A stretch of 64,000 nucleotides of DNA, from contig CAHJWM010000003.1 of NCBI GenBank assembly GCA_903642325.1, forward strand, positions 62,001-126,000, in the 5' to 3' direction. The translations under genes were made by a program, and so were the position numbers. Below the pieces are notes generated by a model, which was not told where the DNA came from, did not search any database, and saw only the letters and a list, made by a program, of their open reading frames with translations. Shown piece after piece: positions 43,793-53,037 of the stretch; the stretch's first letter is position 1, and every line of letters starts with the position of its first letter. This DNA comes from Myxococcales bacterium (GTDB lineage: Bacteria; Myxococcota_A; Polyangia; Polyangiales; Polyangiaceae).

Positions 43793-45346
43793 TCACACGG
43801 GCTGCCGGATATCCGCTGGGATGCGCTCGTAACTTTCGCACAGGCTGGCCATGCGATCGGCGATCGCCGGGTCGAGCTCATGGTCGAGCACGCGGAAGGC
43901 CCAATTTTCCGAGGCCGTCCCGGGCACGTTCATGCGCGAGTCCGTGCCCAGGCCCAGCAAATCTTGCAGCGGGAATATGGCGGTGTTCGCGACCGACATC
44001 AAAGCGACCCGGATCATGTCCCAATGAGGCTCGTTGCCGTTGCTGCCCGCGTAGCGCAACGCGCGCATGCGCTCGTCCCGCAGGGTTCGCGCGTCTTGCT
44101 CGGCGCGCGCTCGCTCGTGCGAAGTGAGCCAACCCATGACCGTGTCGTTGTCGTGCGTACCGGTATAGACCACCGTTTGCTTAGAAAAACGATGCGGCTG
44201 GTAGTCGCGCGAGTCATCGGTGAAGGCGAACTCGAGTACACGCATGCCGGGCATTTGGAAACGCTCGCGAAGTGCCTGCACCTCGGCCGTCACCAGGCCC
44301 AAATCTTCCGCAATGAAGGGCAGCGGCCCGAGTGTGCTCTGGACCTTTTCGAAAAAGTCTTCACCGGGCACGCTGATGAAGCGGCCTTCTCGCGCGCTCT
44401 CGGCCTTTGCGGGGATTTCCCAGTAGCGATTGAAGCCGATGAAGTGGTCGAGGCGGAGCGCATCGAAACGATGCAGCGTGGTGCGAAAGCGATCGAGCCA
44501 CCAAGCGTAGCCCGTCTCGCTCAACACGCGCCAGTCGTAGAGCGGGTTGCCCCAGCGCTGGCCGTCTCGACTAAAGTAGTCGGGCGGTACGCCGGCCACC
44601 ACCCGCCGTTCGCCCTGTTCGTCGAGCTGAAAAATCGTTTGGTGTGCCCAAACATCCGAACCGTCGTGTGCGACGAACATAGGCACGTCACCCAAAAGCT
44701 TCACACCGCGCTCGTTGGCGTAGTCGCGCAGCGCCGACCACTGCCGCTCGAACTCGAATTGCAAAAACTCTTGATATCGAACTTCGCTCTCGAGCTCGCG
44801 GAGCGTGCGCTCCAGCGCTTGCGTTTCCCGTCGTTTGAGCTCCATGGGCCAGGTCGTCCAGGGCTCGGCGCCGCGCGCCGACTTGATCGCTCGAAACAGG
44901 GCGTAGTCGGGCAACCAGTGACTTTGCTGCTGCAGGAAGCGCGCGAGCTCACGCCGTTCCGGCTCGCTGGAGCGCGATTGGAAACGCGCGAACGCCATGC
45001 GCAAACGCCGCTCTCGATAGCGAGCGGCGGCCGCATAGCGCGCCTTGCGCGAGCTTTGGAAGGCGCGTGGGTCGAGCACTTCGGACGGCTCGAGCAAGCC
45101 GCGATCGACGAGGACCTCCAGGCTCAGAAGTAGCGGACTGCCGGCAAAGGCCGAAGGGCTATCGTAGGGCGACGCGCCCGCGCCGAGCGGGCCGACCGGC
45201 AGCATCTGCCAATAGCGCTGGCCAGCGCGGGCCAAAAAATCGACGAAGCGCCGAGCTTGGGGGCCTAGATCGCCCACGCCGTGCGGGCCGGGCAGGGAAG
45301 TCGGGTGGAGCAGGATGCCGCTACAGCGTTCGGAAAATGCGTTCAT
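43793..45346 (-). CDS. malQ: 4-alpha-glucanotransferase
   Basis: 517 aa GH77 amylomaltase (disproportionating enzyme), which transfers alpha-1,4-glucan segments in maltodextrin/glycogen metabolism; cytosolic. Motifs: GILLHPTSLPGPHGVGDLG, the nucleophile region RLDHFIGF, the acid/base region IAEDLG, YTGTHDNDTVMGW, and SVANTAIFPLQDLLGLG at the end. Length matches the Thermus-type enzyme. The stop is 11 bases before the Omp85-like gene. Confidence 0.95.
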   Translation of the reverse strand: MNAFSERCSGILLHPTSLPGPHGVGDLGPQARRFVDFLARAGQRYWQMLPVGPLGAGASPYDSPSAFAGSPLLLSLEVLVDRGLLEPSEVLDPRAFQSSRKARYAAAARYRERRLRMAFARFQSRSSEPERRELARFLQQQSHWLPDYALFRAIKSARGAEPWTTWPMELKRRETQALERTLRELESEVRYQEFLQFEFERQWSALRDYANERGVKLLGDVPMFVAHDGSDVWAHQTIFQLDEQGERRVVAGVPPDYFSRDGQRWGNPLYDWRVLSETGYAWWLDRFRTTLHRFDALRLDHFIGFNRYWEIPAKAESAREGRFISVPGEDFFEKVQSTLGPLPFIAEDLGLVTAEVQALRERFQMPGMRVLEFAFTDDSRDYQPHRFSKQTVVYTGTHDNDTVMGWLTSHERARAEQDARTLRDERMRALRYAGSNGNEPHWDMIRVALMSVANTAIFPLQDLLGLGTDSRMNVPGTASENWAFRVLDHELDPAIADRMASLCESYERIPADIRQPV

Positions 45347-45364
45347 CGATCGTTACTCCACGGA

Positions 45365-46309
45365 CTAGGATTCGGACTTTCCCGCGACGCTTTGCCGCGG
45401 GCGAAGCAGTGACAAAACGATCGCCCCGGTAAGCACCACGACGATCACGCCTAACGAGACTAGACTGGGGATTTTCACGAAGTGCACGATGGCCATTTTC
45501 ACCCCGATGAAAATCAGGATCAGCGACAGGCCCGTGCCTAGATGATGGAAGCGGTTCATCATGCCCGAGAGCACGAAGTACAGGGCACGCAGTCCCAAAA
45601 TCGCCATGATATTCGAGGTGTAGACGACGTACACGTCCTTCGAAACAGCCAGCACGGCCGGAACTGAATCGACCGCGAACAACAGATCCGTGACCTCGAT
45701 CACGACCAAGACCAGAAACAACGGCGTCGCGTGGCGAACACCGCCCTTCACGAGCGAAAAATGGTCACCGTCGTATTCGTCCGTGGTTTTGAGGAAGCGC
45801 CGAGCAAGCTTGAGCGCCACGTTGTCTTCCGGATCGACCGCCGTATCCTGTTTGCGGAGCGCGAGCTTCAGACCGGTGTAAATCAAGAATACACCGAACA
45901 CGTAGGTCATCCAGTGAAAGCGATGGAGCAGCGCCGAGCCGGCGAAGATGAAGAGGCCGCGCATCACCACCGCGCCCGCCACGCCCCAGGTCAGCACTCG
46001 ATGCTGCCTGCTCTCGCTCAGTTTGAAATAGTTGAAGATGACCAGGAACACGAACAGGTTGTCGACCGACAGCGACTCTTCGACGAGGTAGGCAACCAGA
46101 TAACTGGCCGACAGGTCCCGCCCCAGGCGCCACCACACGAAGCCAGCAAACGCAAGGCCAGCAGCGACGTTGAATAGGCTGCGCACCGCGGCCTCGCGGA
46201 ACGACATGTGTCGCCCGCTCTTGCCCAGGAGCGCGAGGTCCACCGCCATTACCCCGACCACCACGGCGGCAAACACGGCCCATTCGAAAGAGCCCGCGCT
46301 CGAAGACAT
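45365..46309 (-). CDS. TerC/Alx-family integral membrane protein
   Basis: About 314 aa with nine or so hydrophobic helices. EESLSVDNLFVFLVIFNYF and VVIEVTDLLFAVDSVPAVLAV carry the conserved acidic residues (ExxxxDN and ExxDxxFxxDS) of the TerC/Alx/MeeF family, linked to manganese export and metal loading of secreted proteins, and historically to tellurite resistance. Start at ATG 46309 chosen because AAGG lies six bases upstream; two ATGs further up are possible. No riboswitch-like leader seen. Confidence 0.92.
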   Translation of the reverse strand: MSSSAGSFEWAVFAAVVVGVMAVDLALLGKSGRHMSFREAAVRSLFNVAAGLAFAGFVWWRLGRDLSASYLVAYLVEESLSVDNLFVFLVIFNYFKLSESRQHRVLTWGVAGAVVMRGLFIFAGSALLHRFHWMTYVFGVFLIYTGLKLALRKQDTAVDPEDNVALKLARRFLKTTDEYDGDHFSLVKGGVRHATPLFLVLVVIEVTDLLFAVDSVPAVLAVSKDVYVVYTSNIMAILGLRALYFVLSGMMNRFHHLGTGLSLILIFIGVKMAIVHFVKIPSLVSLGVIVVVLTGAIVLSLLRPRQSVAGKSES

Positions 46310-46360
46310 CTTCGGCCTTGCTATCATGATGGGCGCGCGCATGCTAGAAGCAGGAGACTC

Positions 46361-47005
46361 ATGCTAAGTCGGTTTATGCGAGGATTTTGCGCAGTATCGG
46401 GCCTTCCTGTGCTCCTCGTCTGGGCGAGCTCGAGCCTCCTCGGCTGCAAAAAGACGCCCGAGCCGACGGGCACCGGTGTGCAGCTGGCGCCGAGCGTGAA
46501 GGCAGTCGAGAGTGCGCCGGCACCCGCCGCTTCCACCGCGCCCCCGGTCGAGATCACGTGGCTGGATCCGCCGGGGCTAAAGCGCGTGGCACCCAAGAGC
46601 GCCATGCGCAAAGCGAGCTACGAAGTGCCGCACGTTGCCACGGACACCGAGGATGGCGATCTGGCCGTGTTCTACTTTGGCCCTGGCCAAGGCGGTTCGA
46701 TTGACGCAAACGTCGACCGCTGGGTGAAGCAGTTCACCGGCGTCGCACCCGGCGACGTAAAGCGCGCTGACCGCGAGGCCAACGGGCTCCATCAGCACAC
46801 CGTCGAGATAACGAATGGGACCTTCGATGCCGGTTCCATGTCCATGGCGGCCGCGACTCCGAAGAAGGATTACGCACTTCAGGGCGCGATCGTCGAAGCA
46901 CCTAGCGGCGCATACTTTTTCAAAATGACCGGGCCCGCCAAGACTATCGCGGCCGCACGGACCGCGTTCCTGCAATTACTCGACAGCGTGCGCGTAGGCG
47001 GCTGA
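46361..47005 (+). CDS. Lipoprotein of unknown function
   Basis: About 214 aa. ATG 46361 has AGGAG four bases upstream. Signal peptide with lipobox SLLGC (SSSLLGCKK), a Pro/Ala linker, then a ~140-residue domain (LAVFYFGPGQGGSIDANVDRWVKQF, PSGAYFFKMTGPAKTIAAARTAFLQLLDSV) that I recognise only as a recurrent myxobacterial/planctomycete-type module without known function. Divergent from the TerC gene. Confidence 0.8.
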   Translation: MLSRFMRGFCAVSGLPVLLVWASSSLLGCKKTPEPTGTGVQLAPSVKAVESAPAPAASTAPPVEITWLDPPGLKRVAPKSAMRKASYEVPHVATDTEDGDLAVFYFGPGQGGSIDANVDRWVKQFTGVAPGDVKRADREANGLHQHTVEITNGTFDAGSMSMAAATPKKDYALQGAIVEAPSGAYFFKMTGPAKTIAAARTAFLQLLDSVRVGG

Positions 47006-47158
47006 AGGCAAGTTTCGAATCCGCGTCGTCGTGCGTACCGCGGTAGACGCACGTCTACTCCAGCTACGCGCGAAAAGTGTCGCGCGGCGGGCCGTCCCGC
47101 CGGTCTTGGCGGCGACCGCGCTTGACCCGATCGGGGTGCCTGATGAACTGTCCCGGCT

Positions 47159-48070
47159 ATGCGAAAAGTCGAGCTAGGTTTGGTTGCCTCGTTGGCAGTG
47201 GCGGTATCGAGCGGTTGCAGCACACAGCCCACGCCCGCGTTCGCTTCTTCGGCCAATGAGTCCAGCTACGCTGAGCACTACCCGGCCGCCCTCCTCGCCT
47301 TACGCACCGAATATGCGAGCGACGAAAGCCACGCGATCGAGATCTTCAGCGCGTTCCCGAGCTATCCGGGCGCGTTGAGCGCGCCGAACGGCGCGCAGGT
47401 GCTGGCCGTCGTAGACCGGGCGGACGCGGCCGGCAAAAGTGGCGCTTATGCGCAGGAGATGGACGAACAACGGCACGTTGCCCGGTTTTTCAGCGAAGAA
47501 AAAGAGACGCTGAACCAAAAGGTAGGGGGCGCGGCCCAATTTGCTGCGAAACAGAAAGAATGCACGGTCGACGTGGCAAGCCCCGCCGTTGGCGCGCTCG
47601 ACCGTGGCGTGGACAAGGCGCTCGCAGATCGGTTGCATGATCACAACGAAGCACACCGTTACATCGAGGATCACCAGGACACACTCGCTAAGTCCAACCT
47701 GGAAAAATTGCAAAAACAAGCGGACGAGATCGCCCTCGCCAGTTTTCTGGTTCACGTTCGGGTCAAGCAAATCAAGCGCGAGCTCGCGCGGCTGGTCGAC
47801 GAGGGTTCTGGGGTGAAAAAGACTCTCGAGCGCAGTGACGCGGACGCGCAAATCGTGATTGCCGACAAGACCGCTTCCAGGAGCGCCAAAGCAACCGCTC
47901 AAACTCGTGCCTCCGCCTCCGCCGCCGCGCGCGCTAACATCGACTCCGAAGTCGAGCAGGCCAAGCGTGCCTTGGCCGACATGGACGCGCGCAGCGAGAA
48001 GCTCGAAAAAGATTATAGCGCAAGCTTCGACGCGCTGGAGAAGGCGCTCAAGGCTCTGCCGAAGAAGTAA
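47159..48070 (+). CDS. Coiled-coil lipoprotein of unknown function
   Basis: 303 aa. Signal peptide with lipobox VSSGC (~residue 20). The remainder is highly charged and helical, with long heptad-like stretches (~100-215 and ~255-300: SNLEKLQKQADEIALASF, ASAAARANIDSEVEQAKRALADMD) and one conspicuous Cys (KECTVDV). Probably a periplasmic coiled-coil spacer or scaffold. No family recognised. The next gene begins 23 bases downstream. Confidence 0.75.
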   Translation: MRKVELGLVASLAVAVSSGCSTQPTPAFASSANESSYAEHYPAALLALRTEYASDESHAIEIFSAFPSYPGALSAPNGAQVLAVVDRADAAGKSGAYAQEMDEQRHVARFFSEEKETLNQKVGGAAQFAAKQKECTVDVASPAVGALDRGVDKALADRLHDHNEAHRYIEDHQDTLAKSNLEKLQKQADEIALASFLVHVRVKQIKRELARLVDEGSGVKKTLERSDADAQIVIADKTASRSAKATAQTRASASAAARANIDSEVEQAKRALADMDARSEKLEKDYSASFDALEKALKALPKK

Positions 48071-48093
48071 CCCGTATGCTAGAGCGAGGGGCC

Positions 48094-49182
48094 ATGTCTC
48101 AAGCCTTCGCTCTGATCCTTGCTGGCGGCAGTGGTACGCGCTTTTGGCCAGCCTCTCGGACCACGCGGCCCAAACAAGTTTTGGCCATAGGCCCCGGCGC
48201 CAAAGACCCGCTGATCGCTCGCACTGCGCGCCGAATCGAAGCTCTCTGCCCGCCCGAGCGCGCCTATATCGCTACCGGCACGTCGCTGGTCGGCGTCACG
48301 CGCGAGGCGTTGCCATGGTTTCCCGAAAGCTCTTTCTTGGCCGAGCCTGTGCCACGCAATACGGCCGCCTGCATCGGCTGGGCTAGCGCGATCATCAAGC
48401 GCCGCGATCCGGACGCGCTGATCGCCGCCTTGCCGAGCGATCAGCTGATGGACGACGAGCCCGCGTTTCGCGCCGCCGTCGCCCGCGCGTTTCACATCGC
48501 GGAGAGCGGAACGATTGTCACCATGGGTATTCAGCCGAACCGACCAGAGACCGGCTACGGCTATATCGAGCTCGGTAGTAAGCTCAGCGCCGGCGTGCGG
48601 CGCGTTGCTCGCTTCGTAGAAAAGCCGACGCGGGAGGTCGCGGAAGGGTACCTGGCGAGCGGTAATTACTTGTGGAACGCAGGCATGTTTTTCTTTCGAG
48701 CGCAGAGCATGCTCGACGCCATAGCGACCCATATGCCCGACCTCGCCGAAGGCCTCGAGCGCATCGAGGCGGCGGCAAAGGTCGGCTCGGAGGCGGAGCG
48801 GGCCGCCACCAACGCCGTCTTTCAGGACTTGGAGTCGATCAGCATCGACTACGGGATCATGGAAAAAGTCCGAGAGTTAGCCGTCATTCCCGCGGACGTA
48901 GGCTGGAGTGATCTCGGCAGCTGGCACACGGTCTGGGAGCTTGGAAGCAAGGACGCGCAGGGTAACGTCGCGTCGGATAGCGCCGTGCTCGTGGACTCAC
49001 AAAACAACTTGATCGAAGACTTACGCACGGTGCCGGGCGGCAAGCGAATCATTGCGCTCGTGGGCCTGCACGATCTGTGCGTCGTGGAGACGGACGACGC
49101 GCTCCTCATCATTCCGCGCGAGCGCTGCCAAGACGTGCGTGAAGTAGTGGACGCGCTGAAACGCCGAGGCGACCCCGTTTGA
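48094..49182 (+). CDS. manC: Mannose-1-phosphate guanylyltransferase
   Basis: 362 aa. Makes GDP-mannose from mannose-1-phosphate and GTP for polysaccharide and LPS synthesis. The N-terminal nucleotidyltransferase signature LILAGGSGTRFWPASR and RPKQVL are intact, as are AEPVPRNTAACIGWA, LPSDQLM, ETGYGYIELG and FVEKPT. It lacks the C-terminal isomerase domain of bifunctional enzymes. Start at ATG 48094 (GAGG upstream; an ATG six codons earlier is possible). Confidence 0.95.
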   Translation: MSQAFALILAGGSGTRFWPASRTTRPKQVLAIGPGAKDPLIARTARRIEALCPPERAYIATGTSLVGVTREALPWFPESSFLAEPVPRNTAACIGWASAIIKRRDPDALIAALPSDQLMDDEPAFRAAVARAFHIAESGTIVTMGIQPNRPETGYGYIELGSKLSAGVRRVARFVEKPTREVAEGYLASGNYLWNAGMFFFRAQSMLDAIATHMPDLAEGLERIEAAAKVGSEAERAATNAVFQDLESISIDYGIMEKVRELAVIPADVGWSDLGSWHTVWELGSKDAQGNVASDSAVLVDSQNNLIEDLRTVPGGKRIIALVGLHDLCVVETDDALLIIPRERCQDVREVVDALKRRGDPV

Positions 49183-49613
49183 GCTTGGGTGTTCGTTCGG
49201 CGTGGTTCTTGCTCTTTGCCTTCGCCTGCCTGGGCTGCGGCAAATTTCAACAAGCTCGGGAGTGCGGCAACTTCGTGAAGACCGTCAACCTTTGGCTCGC
49301 CCAGCCGACGGGCGCGGGCGGTGGTAGCACCATCGACCCGAAGCAAGTTGCTGATCAGAGCCGACGTACCGCTCAGCACTATACCGAGCTTTCGCAACGC
49401 TTGACCGCGCTGCACATTCAGACGGAAGAGCTCGCGCCAAAGGTGCAGCGCTACCGAGCCATGGCCGACGAGGCTGACCGAACCCTGCGTGAGGTTGCCG
49501 ACGCCGTAGACCGGGGGGATCTGGCTCGTGCGCGCCAGAAGCGCGTAGAGTTCGACACCATGGCCCGAAACGAGTCAGCGCTCGTGACCGAGATCAACGG
49601 GCTTTGCCGCTGA
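49179..49613 (+). CDS. Small coiled-coil lipoprotein
   Basis: 144 aa from TTG 49179, overlapping the manC stop; a second TTG at 49185 is equally possible. Signal peptide with lipobox ACLGC. The mature part is helical and charged (SRRTAQHYTELSQRLTALHIQTEELAPKVQRY, DRTLREVADAVDRGD) with two further Cys residues (ECGNF, GLCR). Function unknown. Coupling to manC suggests coexpression. Convergent with uvrB; a CGATCC/GGATCG hairpin lies between them. Confidence 0.75.
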   Translation: MSLGVRSAWFLLFAFACLGCGKFQQARECGNFVKTVNLWLAQPTGAGGGSTIDPKQVADQSRRTAQHYTELSQRLTALHIQTEELAPKVQRYRAMADEADRTLREVADAVDRGDLARARQKRVEFDTMARNESALVTEINGLCR

Positions 49614-49676
49614 TCAGCGGCCGCGATCCGGCGCGGGATCGTCGAGGCGCCGCCGAGGCGCCGCGCCTAGAAGAGC

Positions 49677-51779
49677 CTACTTGCGTCTTCGCGGCGTCTG
49701 CGGCGCGCGCGGTTTAGGCCGCGCCGAAGGGCGCTTTTCAGAGCGTGGCGCGCCGCCGCGGTTCGAGGCGGGCATGGCATCGCCGGCCAAGCCCTGCAGG
49801 CGTTTCAGCTCGTCCCGAAGGCGGGCGGCGGTCTCGAACTGCAGCGTTTCGGCTGCGGCAAACATCTCCTGGCGCACCGCCTCGATCCGCTCGAGCACCT
49901 CGAACTCACTGGGCTCGCGCGCGGCCGCGCCGGGTTTGTCGCGCCCGTTGCTCTTCGGCACCGCGTAGTAATCGGTCGTGCCACTCGCCGGGCTGATGTC
50001 CAAGATGGCGCGTTTGATGGTCGCGGGCGTGATGCCATGCTCTGTGTTGTAAGCGACCTGGACGGCGCGGCGACGGTACGTCTCGCTGATCGCAAACTTC
50101 ATCGCTTCGGTCTCGCGGTCGGCGTACATCATCACCTGCCCGCGCGAGTTGCGGGCGGCACGCCCAATGGTCTGAATCAGCGAGCGTGAGCTGCGCAAAA
50201 AGCCTTCTTTGTCGGCATCCAAGATGGCGACCAAGCTGACCTCCGGCAGATCCAAGCCCTCGCGCAGTAGATTGATGCCGACCAACACGTCGAACTCGCC
50301 GGCGCGTAAATCCCTGAGGATTTCGATGCGCTCCATGGTGTCGATGTCGGAATGCAGGTAGCGCACGCGGACTCCGAGCTCTGCGTAGTATTCGGTGAGG
50401 TCTTCGGCCATGCGCTTGGTCAACGTCGTGACCAGCACGCGCTCACCGAGCCCGACGCGAATGCGGATCTCCCCGAGCAAGTCGTCGACCTGACCGGCTA
50501 CGGGACGGACGATAATCTCGGGATCGATCAGCCCCGTCGGACGAATGACCTGCTCGACCACCACGCCGGCGGAACGCTGCAGCTCGAAGTCGCCGGGTGT
50601 AGCCGAGACGAAGATCGTCTGGCGCATGTGTTTTTCGAACTCTTCGAACTTCAACGGGCGATTATCGAGCGCGCTCGGCAGCCGAAAGCCGTATTCGACG
50701 AGCGTCTCTTTGCGCGAGCGGTCGCCGCGGTACATCGCACCGATCTGCGGCACGGTCTGGTGCGACTCGTCGATCACCAGCAAAAAGTCCGCGGGAAAGT
50801 AATCGATCAGCGTGGGCGCGGGGTCTCCCGCTTTGCGCTGCGACAAGTGCCGAGAATAGTTCTCGATACCCTGGACGAAGCCCATCTGCTCCATCATTTC
50901 CAAATCGTACGAGGTACGCTGGCCAACGCGCTGCTTCTCCAGAAAGCGCCCCGCCTTGTCGAAGTACTCGAGCCGCTCGCGCAGCTCCTCGCGTATGCCC
51001 TCGATCGCCCGGTTCAGCTGCTGGCGAGGCGTCACGTAATGCGAGCTCGGGAACAGCGAGTAGCGATCGAGAGCGCCGAGCACCTTGCCGCGCAGTGGAT
51101 CGACCTCGCTGATGCCGTCGACCTCGTCGCCGAAGAACTCCACGCGGATGGCGGTCGCTTCCTCGTAGGCGGGGAAGATCTCTACGACGTCCCCGCGCAC
51201 GCGGAACGTGCCGCGATGAAAATCGATGTCGTTGCGCTCGTATTGGATGTCGACCAAGCGGCGCAACAGCTCGTCGCGACGCATTTCCTCGCCCTTGACG
51301 ATTTCGATCAGCAGCCCGGAATACGTTTCCGCCGAGCCGATGCCGTAGATGCAACTGACACTCGCGACGATGATCACGTCCGAGCGCGATAACAGCGCAT
51401 GCGTGGCGGTGTGCCGCATACGGTCGATCGTGTCGTTGATGATCGCGTCCTTCTCGATGAAGGTGTCGGTGGTCGGGATGTACGCTTCGGGCTGGTAGTA
51501 GTCGTAGTAACTGACGAAGAAAGCGACGGCGTTGGTCGGAAACAGGTCGCGCATTTCTGCGTACAGCTGCGCGGCCAGCGTCTTGTTCGGGGCGATGATC
51601 AGCGTCGGCTTCTGCAGCTTCTGAATGACGTTTGCGATCGTAAACGTCTTGCCGCTGCCGGTAATGCCGAGCAGCGTCTGCTGCTTGATGCCAGCCTCGA
51701 AGGAGCTCAGCAGGGACTCGATGGCCGCGGGTTGATCCCCTTTGGGCTCGAACTCGCTCCGTAGCTTGAAGTCGACCAT
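49677..51779 (-). CDS. uvrB: UvrABC excinuclease subunit B
   Basis: 700 aa. Nucleotide-excision repair damage-verification helicase acting with UvrA and UvrC. Walker [15 protein letters not shown], the damage-probing beta-hairpin [16 protein letters not shown]-like VIDESHQT, helicase motifs near [17 protein letters not shown] and QTIGRAARN, and a C-terminal UVR (UvrC-binding) motif followed by a short basic Ala/Arg/Pro tail. Length is normal for the family. Confidence 0.97.
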   Translation of the reverse strand: MVDFKLRSEFEPKGDQPAAIESLLSSFEAGIKQQTLLGITGSGKTFTIANVIQKLQKPTLIIAPNKTLAAQLYAEMRDLFPTNAVAFFVSYYDYYQPEAYIPTTDTFIEKDAIINDTIDRMRHTATHALLSRSDVIIVASVSCIYGIGSAETYSGLLIEIVKGEEMRRDELLRRLVDIQYERNDIDFHRGTFRVRGDVVEIFPAYEEATAIRVEFFGDEVDGISEVDPLRGKVLGALDRYSLFPSSHYVTPRQQLNRAIEGIREELRERLEYFDKAGRFLEKQRVGQRTSYDLEMMEQMGFVQGIENYSRHLSQRKAGDPAPTLIDYFPADFLLVIDESHQTVPQIGAMYRGDRSRKETLVEYGFRLPSALDNRPLKFEEFEKHMRQTIFVSATPGDFELQRSAGVVVEQVIRPTGLIDPEIIVRPVAGQVDDLLGEIRIRVGLGERVLVTTLTKRMAEDLTEYYAELGVRVRYLHSDIDTMERIEILRDLRAGEFDVLVGINLLREGLDLPEVSLVAILDADKEGFLRSSRSLIQTIGRAARNSRGQVMMYADRETEAMKFAISETYRRRAVQVAYNTEHGITPATIKRAILDISPASGTTDYYAVPKSNGRDKPGAAAREPSEFEVLERIEAVRQEMFAAAETLQFETAARLRDELKRLQGLAGDAMPASNRGGAPRSEKRPSARPKPRAPQTPRRRK

Positions 51780-51910
51780 GGCAAGGAACGCTCTCAGCTT
51801 GTCATGTCACACGTTTCAAGCACGAGCACCAGACCACACGCATGGCTCGGCGCGCGGGCGGCACGTGCTCGCCCGCGCCGCGCCGGGGCTCGGGGGCGGC
51901 CAAGCCGGGT

Positions 51911-52303
51911 CTAGCGCTTGCTGTACTGGAAGCGCTTTCGGGCGCCGGCCTGGCCGTACTTCTTCCGCTCTACCTTGCGGTCGTCGCGGGTGAGGAAGCC
52001 AGCGCGCTTCAGCGGACGGCGGCGCTCCGGATCCTCGGTGGTCAGCGCGCGAGCAATGCCGTGGCGCATGGCGTCGGCTTGGGCGCTGTGGCCGCCGCCG
52101 GCCACGGTCGCCTTCACGTCGTATTTGTCGACGAGCTCGAGAAGCTCGAGCGCCTGGCGCGCGATCATTCGACCGGTCTCACGCTCGAAATACTCTTCGA
52201 TGTTTTTACCGTTCACCGTGATCTGACCGGAACCGGCGCTGATCCAAACCCGAGCAACGGCGGTCTTGCGCTTACCAGTGGCGTACGTCTGAGCTTCGGA
52301 CAT
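51911..52303 (-). CDS. rpsI: 30S ribosomal protein S9
   Basis: 130 aa. ATGKRKTAVARVW near the start, GGGHSAQADAMRHGIARAL in the middle, and the terminal KRFQYSKR tail that reaches toward the P-site tRNA. Located 52 bases downstream of rplM in the universal L13-S9 operon order. Confidence 0.97.
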   Translation of the reverse strand: MSEAQTYATGKRKTAVARVWISAGSGQITVNGKNIEEYFERETGRMIARQALELLELVDKYDVKATVAGGGHSAQADAMRHGIARALTTEDPERRRPLKRAGFLTRDDRKVERKKYGQAGARKRFQYSKR

Positions 52304-52355
52304 TATCTAAGTATTCCTCGGAAAAATCGCGGGCGATGTCAGGGGCAGCAGCAGA

Positions 52356-52790
52356 TCAAAGCGGCAGGGTCGCCGGAAGCTGCGCCTGGTGGGGGTGCTC
52401 GGGCGAACCGTACACCTTGAGCTTGCTCAGCATTTCGCGACCGAGCACGTTCTTCGGCAACATACCCTTGACGGCTTCCACGACGGGCAGGTCTGGATGG
52501 CGCGCGATCGCCTTTTCGAAGCTTTCGGAGCGGATAGCGCCAGGAAAGCCGCTGTGCGTGTGGTAAAACTTATTCTTCGCCTTGGTCCCGGTGACCTTCA
52601 CTTTGTCGGCGTTGATCACGACCACGAAGTCACCGGTGTCGACATGGGGAGTGAACGTTGGCTTGTGCTTGCCGCGTAGGACGGAAGCCACGCGCGACGC
52701 CAAGCGGCCGAGCGGTTGATTGGTCGCGTCGACCACCCACCACTTGCGGGTTGCGATTGCTTCGGCGGGTTTTGCCACGTAACTGCGCAT
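52356..52790 (-). CDS. rplM: 50S ribosomal protein L13
   Basis: 144 aa from ATG 52790, matching the usual start of L13 ([10 protein letters not shown]) with GAGG about ten bases upstream; a TTG five codons earlier is less likely. [38 protein letters not shown] and [11 protein letters not shown] are diagnostic. First gene of the rplM-rpsI operon. Confidence 0.97.
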   Translation of the reverse strand: MRSYVAKPAEAIATRKWWVVDATNQPLGRLASRVASVLRGKHKPTFTPHVDTGDFVVVINADKVKVTGTKAKNKFYHTHSGFPGAIRSESFEKAIARHPDLPVVEAVKGMLPKNVLGREMLSKLKVYGSPEHPHQAQLPATLPL

Positions 52791-53037
52791 CTTGACGAAC
52801 CTCAAAGCGGCACTGCCGCGGGGAAAGGGGCCGGTCTACTAGCGTTCGACGCTTCCTGCGTCAAGCGCGGCACAATCCTCCACCCGACAATTCGCCCGCG
52901 CATCGCCAAGGGGGCCCCGATGGCGGGCGGAGGTCTCGGCTTCGGGGCTATATTTTGGACTTACGAGGGTTTCGCGGCCTGGCTGCGTCAGCATGGGGCC
53001 GGCGCCGGGCCGAACCGGTATAGTACATGGCTCCACG

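Noticed and set aside
43682-45133. 483-codon plus-strand frame across malQ
   Set aside because: Opposite strand of a confidently identified malQ; no family features or ribosome site.
50352-51392. 346-codon plus-strand frame in uvrB
   Set aside because: Antisense to uvrB helicase motifs.
53019-53024. TATAGT as a -10 box for the MshEN/HD-GYP gene
   Set aside because: Good hexamer but no acceptable -35 partner at 16-19 bases; a chance match is likely.
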